Assembly: GCA_016787525.1 (NCBI GenBank)
Contig: JAEUUP010000086.1
Span: 24,757 to 88,756, forward strand
Direction: 5' to 3'
From: Saprospiraceae bacterium
GTDB lineage: Bacteria; Bacteroidota; Bacteroidia; Chitinophagales; Saprospiraceae
Length of the DNA stretch: 64,000 bases
Below the pieces are notes generated by a model. That model worked only from the letters and a program-made list of their open reading frames with translations, did not search any database and was not told where the DNA came from. The first letter of the stretch is position 1. Each line of letters begins with the position of its first letter. Both the position numbers and the translations under genes were made by a program. Below, in pieces: positions 17,697-26,568 of this stretch.

Positions 17697-17734
17697 AAAA
17701 GAGCGACCAATCTCTAACGATTGTCGCTCTTTTG
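17697..17734 (+). terminator. Terminator of the T9SS-domain remnant
   Basis: Arms AAAAGAGCGAC and GTCGCTCTTTT, extended by AATC/GATT, start 33 bases after the remnant's stop and end in T's. Its survival fits the remnant being the tail of a former gene. Confidence 0.8.
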
Positions 17735-17808
17735 TATCTGAATTTGATAATGACATAGATGAATGCTAAGAATATACACAACATTGGTCGCAAGCTCCCT
17801 CGTTACAA

Positions 17809-17882
17809 AAATAATTTTTATAGAGCGAAGTCAATTTTGAGCTTTTCAAGCTCAAAATTGACTTGGCTCTGAAAAAATTATT
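17809..17882. repeat. Long inverted repeat downstream of the remnant
   Basis: AATAATTTTTATAGAGC and GGCTCTGAAAAAATTATT flank a near-perfect hairpin (AAGTCAATTTTGAGCTT, loop TTC, AAGCTCAAAATTGACTT). The stretch 17665-18016 holds this, the terminator and a second short palindromic segment (CAAAGGACTCC and GGAGTCCTTTG-like, 17919-17935), and no credible gene. Confidence 0.7.
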
Positions 17883-18016
17883 CCAAAGCACGCATTTTGT
17901 CCAAAGGACTCCTTCGTCCGCGAGGACTCCTTTGGAGGAGAGCGAAGCGAAAAACAGTGAATGTTTAGAACTTTTAAATATCGCTATCAAAATAAATCTA
18001 TCGTATTCCTATTGAA

Positions 18017-19360
18017 TTATCGTATCAATTCTTCTTTCTCATGGAAAACGACACCATAATCTTTCAATTCTTCAAGAACAGGTTCATACACTTCTTTCAT
18101 AACAGGAATATTGACACCGATAGAGTTGATATTACCCAACATAACGTGCTTGACAAAGATACCGATAGGCAAACCTACCAGTTTAGACATAGCCGTTGAG
18201 TGTGCATCATCGCCTTTCATCACCATGGTAGAAGTCATCTTGTAGTTTTTACGCGCCAACTCGTATTCAAATTCGTGCTGCATGATGACCATATCGCGCT
18301 CATCTTCTTGCAGTTTCCACTTTTCGAGGAGCAAATTCTCCAATATGAGCGACGGTGTCGCACTACGCATCCGAATCTTTTTCTTACTGAACAGACCCAA
18401 CCAGTCTAACTTTTTCAATGTTTCGCCTTCTACGGACTCTCCGATGAGATTGGCGACTTTTTCTTTGACACTGCTGCCGGGTGCGGCATTAGCGACATAA
18501 GCATCCAATAGTTCGTGGTAAGTGATTTCTTCGGAGTCCAAAATAGGGAACGAAGCATCCGTTAAACCTATTTTTACCAAAGCATCCCAAGCTTTACAGA
18601 AACCTTTGTGCCGAATCGTACCCCTCAGTAAATTAGGAATAGGACCCAAATCATACAGTTCGCGATACAAGAGTGAATCTCGGTTCACATACACTTCGTA
18701 TTCACCCATGCCAGGCACATCTATCGTTCGGGTTTGGGCAAAAATGCGGTTATAAGGTACATAGCGAAGTTTACCGTCTTCCAAAAACTGCGCTGTACCT
18801 TGTCCTGCTAAGACCACATTGCGCGGATTCCATGAAAACTTATAGTGCCAAGGATTGTTGTCGCTCTCTGGTGCGACCAAACCGCCTGTATAAGACCGAA
18901 AAGACTTCAAACGACCACCTTTAGCTTTGATTTGATCTATCTTCTGCTTACCACTCATGTGGTCAATGCCCGGATCGAGACCCATTTCGCCCATAAATAT
19001 GAGCGCGCGTTCGCGTGCTTCGTCGCCCAAAGCATACATTTGTTTGGAAATATAAGACGCAGTAATGAGATGCTTTTTCAACTTTAGACAATCTTGTGCA
19101 ACCTCAAGATGCAAATGGGCAGGCAAAAGCGACACAACAACATCTGCTCTTTGTATTAACTCACGACGGTCGTTGACTTTGGTAGCATCTAACCATGTTG
19201 CTCGACCATTGGTGCTGCCTGCTACTTTTCTGGCAGCCGCTTCGTGGTCTGCATCGGCAATAGTGACAAACCAGTTATAGTTTTTGGCTTGTTCTAAAAC
19301 ATAATTAATTAAAGCCGTTGATGAGCGTCCAGCTCCAATAATTAAAATATTATTCATCAT
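18017..19360 (-). CDS. Saccharopine dehydrogenase family protein
   Basis: 447 aa. An N-terminal Rossmann fold with IIGAGRSSTALINYVL binds NAD(P). LDATKVNDRREL, VVVSLLPAHLH and the signature MGEMGLDPGIDHM are typical of saccharopine dehydrogenases of the LYS9 / spermidine-synthase-associated type. These enzymes interconvert saccharopine with glutamate and aminoadipate semialdehyde; in Bacteroidota the true substrate is often uncertain. Cytoplasmic, full length. Probably transcribed alone; divergent from the dedA gene, with a 300-bp intergenic region between. Iterated motif at 18621 (LLRG). Confidence 0.85.
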   Translation of the reverse strand: MMNNILIIGAGRSSTALINYVLEQAKNYNWFVTIADADHEAAARKVAGSTNGRATWLDATKVNDRRELIQRADVVVSLLPAHLHLEVAQDCLKLKKHLITASYISKQMYALGDEARERALIFMGEMGLDPGIDHMSGKQKIDQIKAKGGRLKSFRSYTGGLVAPESDNNPWHYKFSWNPRNVVLAGQGTAQFLEDGKLRYVPYNRIFAQTRTIDVPGMGEYEVYVNRDSLLYRELYDLGPIPNLLRGTIRHKGFCKAWDALVKIGLTDASFPILDSEEITYHELLDAYVANAAPGSSVKEKVANLIGESVEGETLKKLDWLGLFSKKKIRMRSATPSLILENLLLEKWKLQEDERDMVIMQHEFEYELARKNYKMTSTMVMKGDDAHSTAMSKLVGLPIGIFVKHVMLGNINSIGVNIPVMKEVYEPVLEELKDYGVVFHEKEELIR

Positions 19361-19604
19361 AAACTCAGCTTTTATTTATCTTCCCATTCATTCAAAAAAC
19401 TTGAACTATAAAGTGGAAAGGTGATTGCGCTTCGGGGGCAAATGTACGAAATTCCCTTATTCACAATATTGAAGTTGAAAAGTTTCCTTTTTTTTATTTT
19501 ATAATTTATTGATTCTCAAAATGCACTTGAAACCTCAATTGGCTCAAAGATACTGAGGGGGCCGAAATAAAATTCTAAAAAGGTTTCACAGTTTCGTTTT
19601 TTTC

Positions 19605-19612
19605 TACCTTTG
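19605..19612 (+). promoter_or_regulatory. TACCTTTG -7 box for the DedA gene
   Basis: It matches TAnnTTTG 48 bases before ATG 19661, with a TTTC at about 17 bases upstream as a weak -33. An iterated-motif copy (19551-19561) lies about 45 bp further upstream. Confidence 0.45.
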
Positions 19613-19660
19613 CGAAGTTTTTGAGAGAACTTTATTTTTGAATCCAATTTCTTATTATCT

Positions 19661-20305
19661 ATGACTGAATTTATTGACTTTTTCCTTCATCTCGATAAAC
19701 ATGTCGAAGACTTTTTCATTAATTATCAAACACTCTCCTATTTTCTCATCTGTTTGGTGCTTTTTTGTGAAACGGGCTTGGTGGTTACGCCATTTTTGCC
19801 GGGCGATTCGCTTCTTTTTGCCGTTGGAGCGACCATCGCTAAAATAGGTATCCTTCGTCTCGAAATAATGATTCCTTTGATGTTGATTGCTGTCATTTTG
19901 GGCGACAATGTCAACTATTTCATGGGTAACAAAATTGGTAAAAAACTGTTTGAAACCAATAACCCTATTTTAAAAAAGCTCCTTAAACCCGAATATTTAC
20001 AGAAAACGGAAGCCTTTTATGAAAAATATGGCGGCAGAACGGTGATTATGGCGCGTTTTGTTCCCATTGTCCGCACGTTTGCACCCTTTGTGGCGGGCAT
20101 AGGCGCGATGAATTTCAGCAAATACATCGGCTATTGCATCGGCGGTGCGTTGCTCTGGGTGTTGTCTATGACTTTGGCGGGTTATTTCTTGGGACAAATT
20201 CCTATTGTTAAAAACAATTTTGAAATCGTTGTCTTGGGTATCATCTTCGTGTCTGTCATGCCAGCCGTCGTTCAAGTCCTGAAAGAACGTTCTAAAAACC
20301 AATAA
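19661..20305 (+). CDS. DedA/VTT-domain membrane protein
   Basis: 214 aa. About four to five hydrophobic segments with the DedA hallmarks: the re-entrant TPFLPGDSLLF, then GGRTVIMARFVPIVRTFAPFVAGIGAM, whose Arg residues are essential in E. coli YqjA/YghB. The family (SNARE-associated/VTT) flips phospholipids or undecaprenyl phosphate at the inner membrane and supports envelope homeostasis. ATG 19661 follows a promoter box closely. It stands upstream of the tandem-repeat array. Confidence 0.85.
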   Translation: MTEFIDFFLHLDKHVEDFFINYQTLSYFLICLVLFCETGLVVTPFLPGDSLLFAVGATIAKIGILRLEIMIPLMLIAVILGDNVNYFMGNKIGKKLFETNNPILKKLLKPEYLQKTEAFYEKYGGRTVIMARFVPIVRTFAPFVAGIGAMNFSKYIGYCIGGALLWVLSMTLAGYFLGQIPIVKNNFEIVVLGIIFVSVMPAVVQVLKERSKNQ

Positions 20306-20370
20306 AAGGCAAAAATATTACTTTTGACCTTTTAGAAACACCTTCACCTCTTGATTATGCGCTCTCAGTG

Positions 20371-20640
20371 GACGGTTATGTAACCTCTGACTGACGGTTA
20401 TGTACTCTCAGCGGACGGTTATGTACTCTCAGCGGACGGTTATCTACTTTTCGCGGACGGTTATGTACCTACTTGTTGACGGTTATGTACTTTTCGCGGA
20501 CGGTTATGTACCTACTTGTTGACGGTTATGTACTTTTCGCGGACGGTTATGTACCTACCTGTTGACGGTTATGTACTTTTCGCGGACGGTTATGTACCTA
20601 CCTGTTGACGGTTATGTACTTTTCGCGGACGGTTATGCAA
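20371..20640 (+). repeat. Tandem array, 13 copies of a 21-22 bp unit
   Basis: GACGGTTATGTAC-type units start at 20371, 20393, 20414, 20435, 20456, 20478, 20499, 20521, 20542, 20564, 20585, 20607 and 20628. From 20456 the units alternate in tail sequence (TTTTCGCG, then CTACTTGTT or CTACCTGTT) and in length (22, 21, ...), giving a 43-bp higher-order unit. The intergenic array starts 66 bp after the DedA gene. Units are contiguous without spacers, so it is not CRISPR. Confidence 0.95.
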
Positions 20641-20719
20641 CTTTTGACCACCATAGACCACCCCCTCAGTATAACGGCATTTTGGTCGTGATTCAAAATA
20701 TATGCTGTGTTAAAAACAT

Positions 20720-20875
20720 AGCCCCATCGAGGCGACATATTGGTAGGTTAAAATGGTAAAAAACAACGTTTAGCCCCATCGGGACGCAACCATTGGTGCA
20801 AAATGTACCGCCCCGATGGGGCTAATGGGAAATTTTATGCTCTATCACCTACCAATATCTCGCCACGATGAGGCT
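20720..20875. repeat. Nested inverted repeat (AGCCCCATCG family)
   Basis: Outer arms begin AGCCCCATCGAGGCGACATA (20720-20748) and pair with 20847-20875. Inner arms TAGCCCCATCGGGACG (20771) and CCGCCCCGATGGGGCTA (20808) pair with each other. Similar GCCCCATCG palindromes are familiar intergenic elements in Bacteroidota genomes. No ORF. It occupies the gap up to the M24-like gene. Confidence 0.8.
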
Positions 20876-21023
20876 TTTTTATAGTCATTTTGCCCGTCAT
20901 TGAAAGATTTTAACCCTTAATGCACACAACATATATTTTAACTCGCCACCCAGCACTTTTTGACGACTGATAAAGGACAACAAGGTTATCTGAAAATGTG
21001 GTGACAGCCTCTTTGTGTTCAGA

Positions 21024-22412
21024 CTAACGCACAACAACTGCAACTCTCTTCGGATTTAAAAAGTAAGGCGCATAGTAAGCAGGGATATTGCTCAAAGGCA
21101 AAACCTCGTCTTTGAGCTGAATGCCTAAGTGTTGAATCATAAATTGCCTTCTGGCGACGATTCTTTGCCACGAAGCGGGAAATTTTTCTGCCCATTCTGT
21201 CCGCAAAGCGGCATCAGCCAACACAATACCGTCTTCCATATTGGCACAAACAGCCCCTTTTTTACTGAGGGGTATGATGTCCATTTGCAAAGCCATGCCC
21301 GAATAGAGTTTTGTTTTCGATTTTTTGGTAAAAGGCGAATTGACCCATTCTTCAAGGTGAATGGTATGACCTGTGTTGACCGCAAAATCGAAAAGAGACT
21401 TGTCTCTGGCGCGTTCAACCTGTGCGCAAACGTCCGAAGCGGACACGCCGATACCGACATTTTCGTACCAAGTGACCACTGTTTCAAAATAATTGCGCCA
21501 AAAAGGGTCGAAAATTTGTCTCAATTCCTCCGTTAGTGTCCCTTCATCGGTTGCGACGAACCCCGCTCGACAGGTCAAAGCCCCTTGAATGCCAAAAGCC
21601 GACGTAAAAGCATCACCCAATTGCACTTGTCGCGCCGAAGGACTGCTCAAACCGATTTTCGCCTTTTCACCAGTCGAAACCATCGGATGACAGGTGTACA
21701 CCAAGCCGTCACTTTTGTAAAAAGCCGCCAATTCATACTCCCGCACACCGACAGCCACGTGGTTCACGATGTTTTTAATGCTTTCGGATGTCCGACAAGA
21801 AGCCCACTCCATCCGCACCAATTCCTCCAAGCCATTGTGGTGACGCAGCCCCGTGTCGTTGTGCATAAAAATAGCGTTGGCATTCAGCACCGTTCCCCAC
21901 CGTCCGACCATTTTCCGCAACATATCTGCCAGATAAGCAGGGATTTCAAGCTCTTTGCGGTTCTTTTCATTCATGGTTTTGTAGTAAGCAACGCCCACAC
22001 GACTTGTTTTTTGGATACCAAAATCTGCCAAAATAGTCGTCAAAGGACGCGATAAAGACCTATCTTGCCCCATCAAACTAAAGGGTTGATACAATTCATA
22101 GTCCATCGGAATAGGCACAATGCCCGTGTAGCCCATACATTCGTTGCCCAGCAGCATTTTTCGATGACCTTGAGCATCGAGAAGCAACAAAGCCTCCTCG
22201 AAACGCGGGTCAAGATTGGTCAAAAAAGCTAAATTTGCATTGTGTTCGCGGTCTGCAAAGACCAAAAGGAAGTCTAAATTATCTTTTTTCATAGCTTCAA
22301 GAGCCAAGGCAAACCGTTTTTCATACTCAGAAGCGGGTATTTCGGGCATTTCAGCACATTGCCCAAACTCTGGTAGCTCGATTTCTTTCAATACAATCTT
22401 TGATTTTTTCAT
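21024..22412 (-). CDS. M24-family (creatinase/aminopeptidase P-like) peptidase
   Basis: 462 aa from ATG 22412 (MKKSKIVLKEIELPEFG). The frame stays open to 22463, but that part carries an intergenic iterated-motif copy. An N-terminal creatinase-like domain (FALALEAMKKDNLDFLLVFADREHN) is followed by a pita-bread domain with NTGHTIHLEEW and MEDGIVLAD. Some M24 metal ligands are hard to place: the usual Asp pair is only partly visible in GDAFTSAFG. It may be a divergent or non-hydrolytic member. The product is cytoplasmic. Confidence 0.7.
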   Translation of the reverse strand: MKKSKIVLKEIELPEFGQCAEMPEIPASEYEKRFALALEAMKKDNLDFLLVFADREHNANLAFLTNLDPRFEEALLLLDAQGHRKMLLGNECMGYTGIVPIPMDYELYQPFSLMGQDRSLSRPLTTILADFGIQKTSRVGVAYYKTMNEKNRKELEIPAYLADMLRKMVGRWGTVLNANAIFMHNDTGLRHHNGLEELVRMEWASCRTSESIKNIVNHVAVGVREYELAAFYKSDGLVYTCHPMVSTGEKAKIGLSSPSARQVQLGDAFTSAFGIQGALTCRAGFVATDEGTLTEELRQIFDPFWRNYFETVVTWYENVGIGVSASDVCAQVERARDKSLFDFAVNTGHTIHLEEWVNSPFTKKSKTKLYSGMALQMDIIPLSKKGAVCANMEDGIVLADAALRTEWAEKFPASWQRIVARRQFMIQHLGIQLKDEVLPLSNIPAYYAPYFLNPKRVAVVVR

Positions 22413-22490
22413 CTTTAATTTGTTATTCGTTGATTTATTATTGGCCCCCTCAGTAAAAAGCATTACAAAACCAGTAAATAATTGAAGCGC

Positions 22491-22576
22491 AGGTATCCGA
22501 TACAGAAATTTGAATCGTTTTCTACTTTTTTTTCAAAAAAAGTAGAAAACGATTCAAATTTCTGTATCGGATACCT
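22491..22576. repeat. 86-bp perfect hairpin, copy 1 of 2
   Basis: The arms are 42 bp (starting AGGTATCCGATACAGAAATT) with a 2-base loop. The second copy is at 31191-31276. They differ at one arm position, and the partner base differs to match. The 9-bp flank TTGAAGCGC on one side is also shared (inverted in copy 2). Confidence 0.95.
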
Positions 22577-22618
22577 ATGGCTTTAATCATTCATCATTAA
22601 TTCTTAATCCACTAAGGT

Positions 22619-23434
22619 ATGAATCTAAACCATTTCACATTAAAAATTGAGAACAAAATAGCGCATTTAGCCATTAATCGCCCCGAAAAAGCCAATTCAT
22701 TGCATCTCGAAGCGTGGTTGGAGTTGCGCGAAGCTCTGTTGTACTGCGACCAAACGCCCGAAGTACGCGCCATCATACTGAGTGGCAATGGCGAAAAACT
22801 GTTTTGCGCAGGCATAGACCTCGCCATGTTGATGTCCACGAACGAATTGCTCAACGATGATTGCGACGGGCGCAAAAGAGAGAAGTTCAGACGCTTTTTA
22901 CTCGATTTTCAAGACATGCTGACCACTTCAGAGAAAATATCGAAGCCCATTTTATCAGCCGTTCATGGCGGTTGCATCGGTGGCGGGTTGGATATTATTT
23001 GCGCAACAGACATGCGCTACTGCACAGCCGATGCTTATTTTGTCATCAAAGAGATTGATTTGGGCATGGTTGCCGATTTAGGAACGCTGCAACGGCTGCC
23101 CAAACTCATGCCAGACGGCTTAGTACGCGAATTGGCTTACACAGGCAGACCTCTTTCGGCGCAAGAAGCCCTCGGATGTGGTTTGGTCAATCGCCTATTC
23201 GCCACCAAAGCCGATATGTTGACCGAAGTGACAAAGATTGCAGAACGCATTGCGTCAAAATCGCCCCTTTCTATCAGAGGTACGAAGCGCAATCTGCTTT
23301 ATAGCCGCGACCATTCCGTTGCAGAGAGTTTGGAATATATGGCCAACTGGAATGCAGCCATGTTTTATTCACAAGATTTGATGGAAGCCTTTAAGGCGAG
23401 TATGACAAAAGAGCAACCAGAGTTTAGAGATTGA
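22619..23434 (+). CDS. Enoyl-CoA hydratase/isomerase family, likely dienoyl-CoA isomerase
   Basis: 271 aa, crotonase fold. CAGIDLAML and VHGGCIGGGLDIICATD form the oxyanion hole and CoA site. EIDLGMVADLGTLQRLP is very like the ECH1-type delta(3,5)-delta(2,4)-dienoyl-CoA isomerase motif, including the Glu and Asp pair used for proton shuttling. The predicted role is reshuffling double bonds during unsaturated fatty acid beta-oxidation. It would fit with the acyl-CoA dehydrogenase at 55862-57661, though they are not linked. The isomerase assignment over a plain hydratase is from motif memory. Confidence 0.8.
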   Translation: MNLNHFTLKIENKIAHLAINRPEKANSLHLEAWLELREALLYCDQTPEVRAIILSGNGEKLFCAGIDLAMLMSTNELLNDDCDGRKREKFRRFLLDFQDMLTTSEKISKPILSAVHGGCIGGGLDIICATDMRYCTADAYFVIKEIDLGMVADLGTLQRLPKLMPDGLVRELAYTGRPLSAQEALGCGLVNRLFATKADMLTEVTKIAERIASKSPLSIRGTKRNLLYSRDHSVAESLEYMANWNAAMFYSQDLMEAFKASMTKEQPEFRD

Positions 23435-23510
23435 TGGGGCGAGGTGATTAAGGGTTTTTACTGAGGGGTATAAAGTCCATGACCTTAATAGGCGGCGCCG
23501 ACTGTTTCAA

Positions 23511-23719
23511 AATAAGGTTTTCTTATAAAAACAGTTTCGCCCCTACAAGGCTAAAGAGTTGTTGTTTTAACCCTTTTCTACCAATGTTCTGCACCTAACG
23601 GCGCAATTTTGGCAGTAACAGATGCGCCGTTAGGTGCAGAACGTTGGTAGTTTCATGTCAAATGTCGTTTTTTTTCGCCTTGTAAGGGCAAAACAGTTTT
23701 TATAGGAAAGCCTTGTTAT
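23511..23719. repeat. Two-layer inverted repeat between the crotonase gene and dnaG
   Basis: Inner arms begin CTACCAATGTTCTGCACC (23578-23605) and pair with 23623-23650, with one mismatch over 28 bp. Outer arms (AAGGTTTTCTTATAAAAACAG from about 23514, and 23676-23719) pair imperfectly. No ORF. An iterated-motif copy lies just outside, at 23459. It probably also works as a bidirectional terminator. Confidence 0.8.
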
Positions 23720-23767
23720 AGTTTATAATACTCCACCAAAGATATTTTAATTGATGTTATTTGCCTT

Positions 23768-25744
23768 TTAAACAGATTTTAAGACTACAGTACCTAATTC
23801 TTTAGTTAAAATGGAGTGCATGGCTTTATATTTCATGTATATTTTTAGCCATTTAGTCTCTTGTTCAACGTTCTTATCTGCAATAGCTTTACCTATCTCA
23901 CTATGTGATATTTTCATGAATTTGTCTATATGAACTAATTTGAATCGCTTTAAAGCGTAAATCGCATCTTTTTCAAAATTACTATCAGGCATTTTTTGCG
24001 TTTCAAGAGGTCTGCTTAATTTGTTTTCCCAGTTTTCCGAATAAATAAAAGGTGAACTAAAAACATTTGTTGCAAAATCCCTAATTTCTTTACTCGGATT
24101 CTGCAAGAAAAATTGTTGAGTTACCTTTTCGTTATTCTTCAACAAATTTAATGCTTCTGAAAGTATCTTCTTTGCCAATTTATCCTCGATATTGTTTATT
24201 AGTTCCTCAATATCTAATAAGATAAAATCAGCAACTGTAATATTCCTGTCTGCAATAAATAGTGCTTCTCCGTGCATGACAATAATTCTTGCTATATCTA
24301 AATCTTGATAGTCTGTTCCGCTTTTCTCTAACTCTTGAGGCTTCTTCTCACCAAACGTTTCTTCAATCACTTTTTGATTGTCGGTAGGTTGTCCAGCCTC
24401 GTCGGATACTGAGGGGGTCGGTGCAGCACGTCCAGCTTTCTTATCTTCAAGATTTTTGCGCACTATTTTACCCGTTTCACCTATCAAAACAGCCTCTTCA
24501 ACCCGCATCAAAGCCGAACATTCTCTGATATACAACTGCCGCTTGACAGGGTCGGGAATCTTAGCAATGCTCGAAACGATGTCTTTCACCAGTTTAGCCT
24601 TCTTGATGGGGTCGCCAGCTGCTTCTTCGAGCAATGTTTGGGTTTTAAAAAAGATAAAATCCTTCGCTTCCTTCTCGATATACTCTTGAAAAGCCGTTGC
24701 ACCGATGCGTTGCACATAGCTATCAGGGTCTTCTTTATTGGGTAAAAGCACGACTTTAACGTTCATATCCTCCTCCAAAACCATGTCTAAGCCTCGCACA
24801 GCGGCTTTAATGCCCGCCGCATCGCCATCGTAGATGATTTTGATATTAGGAGTGAATCGTTTTATCAAACGAATTTGGTCTGTCGTGAGTGAAGTACCCG
24901 AACTGGCCACTACATTTTCGATACCCGCTTGATGCAATGAAATCACATCGGTATAACCTTCGCACAAAATGCACTCATCTTTCTGTTGAATCGCCTTGCG
25001 TGCGTGAACCAAACCATAGAGAATACGGCTTTTGGTATAAATTTCTGTCTCTGGCGAGTTGATATATTTTGCCACTTTGGCATCAGACTGCATGATACGC
25101 CCTGCAAAAGCCACAGGCTTACCCGACAAGCCTTGAATGGTGAACATGACACGCCCTCTGAAAAAATCGTTGTCGTATTGGCTCGTCAAACCGACCTTTC
25201 GCAAGTTTTCAATAGAGTACCCCTCAGTAGTGAGTGTCTTTGTCAACACATCGCGATGCTCAGGTGCATAGCCCAAACCCCATTTTCGGATGGTTTCTTC
25301 GCGAAAGCCCCGTTGTTTGAAGTATTGTAAACCGATGCTTTTGCCTTTGTCAGTATCAAAAAGTTGTGATTGATAAAACTTCAAAGCACGTTCATTGACA
25401 ATAAAAAGGGTATCAGCCAATTGTTTTTCTTGCAATACCTCTTTGGTCACCTCTGTCTCCTCAACAGCAATGTTGTACTTTTTAGCGATATAGCGCAAAG
25501 CTTCTGGATAACTGATGTTTTCGTGCTTCATCAAGAACGTCACCGCATCGCCGCCTTCACCACAGCCAAAACATTTGAAGATATTGCGGACAGGATTGAC
25601 ATTGAATGAAGGCGTTTTTTCGTTGTGGAAAGGACACAAACCACCCAAGTTCGCGCCTTTACGCTTGAGCGTGACAAAATCACCGACAATATCTTCGATG
25701 CGCACAACAGACAGTATTTCTTGAACCGACCTTTGAGTAATCAT
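23768..25744 (-). CDS. dnaG: DNA primase
   Basis: 658 aa, the usual length. It lays the RNA primers for replication. A CHC2 zinc finger (CPFHNEKTPSFNV...FKCFGCGEGGDAVTF) lies at residues about 37-70. The primase core is followed by the TOPRIM domain, with CEGYTDVISLHQAGIENVVASS giving the metal Glu and IYDGDAAGIKAA the DxD-type acidic residues. The C-terminal ~150 residues form the helicase-binding domain. A linker with PTPSVSDEAGQP holds the motif copy at 24407, and another lies at 25220. The ATG at 25744 fits family N-termini (ITQRSVQEILSVVRIEDIVGD). Confidence 0.95.
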   Translation of the reverse strand: MITQRSVQEILSVVRIEDIVGDFVTLKRKGANLGGLCPFHNEKTPSFNVNPVRNIFKCFGCGEGGDAVTFLMKHENISYPEALRYIAKKYNIAVEETEVTKEVLQEKQLADTLFIVNERALKFYQSQLFDTDKGKSIGLQYFKQRGFREETIRKWGLGYAPEHRDVLTKTLTTEGYSIENLRKVGLTSQYDNDFFRGRVMFTIQGLSGKPVAFAGRIMQSDAKVAKYINSPETEIYTKSRILYGLVHARKAIQQKDECILCEGYTDVISLHQAGIENVVASSGTSLTTDQIRLIKRFTPNIKIIYDGDAAGIKAAVRGLDMVLEEDMNVKVVLLPNKEDPDSYVQRIGATAFQEYIEKEAKDFIFFKTQTLLEEAAGDPIKKAKLVKDIVSSIAKIPDPVKRQLYIRECSALMRVEEAVLIGETGKIVRKNLEDKKAGRAAPTPSVSDEAGQPTDNQKVIEETFGEKKPQELEKSGTDYQDLDIARIIVMHGEALFIADRNITVADFILLDIEELINNIEDKLAKKILSEALNLLKNNEKVTQQFFLQNPSKEIRDFATNVFSSPFIYSENWENKLSRPLETQKMPDSNFEKDAIYALKRFKLVHIDKFMKISHSEIGKAIADKNVEQETKWLKIYMKYKAMHSILTKELGTVVLKSV

Positions 25745-25802
25745 GTGGCGAAGTTAATAGAGTTAAATCTGTTTTTAGTACCCCTCAGTAAAAATAAAAA
25801 AA

Positions 25803-25826
25803 CCTGTTCCGATTTGTCGGAACAGG
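25803..25826 (-). terminator. Terminator hairpin upstream of dnaG
   Basis: CCTGTTCCGA, loop TTTG, TCGGAACAGG, with an A-rich run to its left (T-run on the minus strand). Probably a second terminator for the gene ending at 25948. Confidence 0.75.
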
Positions 25827-25902
25827 CTCATACTTCATTCATCTAAAATCAAATTACATTTTAACTAAACTCTTTCTTTCTTGGTTTATTTTTTTGAGTT
25901 GA

Positions 25903-25935
25903 AACTTGCGCCAAATCTGATATTTGGCGCAAGTT
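25903..25935. terminator. Hairpin terminator after the secreted protein gene
   Basis: Arms AACTTGCGCCAAAT and ATTTGGCGCAAGTT lie 12 bases beyond the stop of the minus-strand gene ending at 25948. Confidence 0.8.
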
Positions 25936-25947
25936 ATTTTACGTCGC

Positions 25948-26568
25948 TTAAAGCGTGATTGTGAAATACTGTGTTTCGTCGCCAGCAATCACTTCTACAA
26001 CATACGCACCAGAAGTCAATTTTGACAAATCGTAACGTTTGTGCAAAGACAAAACAACATAGTTGATGTCGTCATATACCTTGCGACCTTCGTTGTTGTA
26101 GATATTAACTTTGATGTTAGAGTAGTTACCCAATAACACGTTGACATCTACTTTTGAACCAACTTGATTGATAGAAGGCAAAAACTTCTCTTTGCGTTCG
26201 CTTTCAAACAAGACAACAGTTTTGTTTGTCAAAGAAAAAGGTTGAACTGTTTTAGTTGCTTTTTTAGTCACAACAACGTTGTAGTTACCAGCTTCGAGGT
26301 TCGTCAAATTGTACTTTTTTGAGAAGTTCGCTTGACCTTTGACTGTTTCAGTCAAGAGAGTTGCATCTTCGTTTTCGAGTACAATAGTGACTTCTTCGTT
26401 TGACACATTTGTTAAGCTGACGATAACAGCTTTAGTATTTTCGATGGCGGAAATTCTAACATTTGTGCCACCACCAAGGTCGTAGCTGAATGAGCCATTA
26501 TTGGCTTTAATTGAGTTTGTGAATAGCGTAATCGCTAAAGTCAAAACAAAAAATAATCTAGTTTTCAT
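25948..26568 (-). CDS. Secreted protein of unknown function with T9SS-like C-terminal repeats
   Basis: 206 aa. The signal peptide MKTRLFFVLTLAITLFTNSIKAN is followed by what look like two related beta-sandwich repeats, for example NLEAGNYNVVVTKKAT and KLTSGAYVVEVIAGDETQYFTITL, each with the L-x-x-G-x-Y pattern of sorting domains. The end resembles a T9SS domain but lacks the canonical PNP start and Lys-rich tail. It may be a small surface or matrix protein. Alone between terminators, with 800 bp of non-coding DNA upstream. Confidence 0.55.
   Translation of the reverse strand: MKTRLFFVLTLAITLFTNSIKANNGSFSYDLGGGTNVRISAIENTKAVIVSLTNVSNEEVTIVLENEDATLLTETVKGQANFSKKYNLTNLEAGNYNVVVTKKATKTVQPFSLTNKTVVLFESERKEKFLPSINQVGSKVDVNVLLGNYSNIKVNIYNNEGRKVYDDINYVVLSLHKRYDLSKLTSGAYVVEVIAGDETQYFTITL

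Noticed and set aside
17766..17990. 74-aa ORF over the long inverted repeat
   Set aside because: It translates a palindromic repeat; both strands give similar nonsense.
20371..20640. CRISPR array
   Set aside because: The units are contiguous with no unique spacers of equal length, and no cas genes are near.
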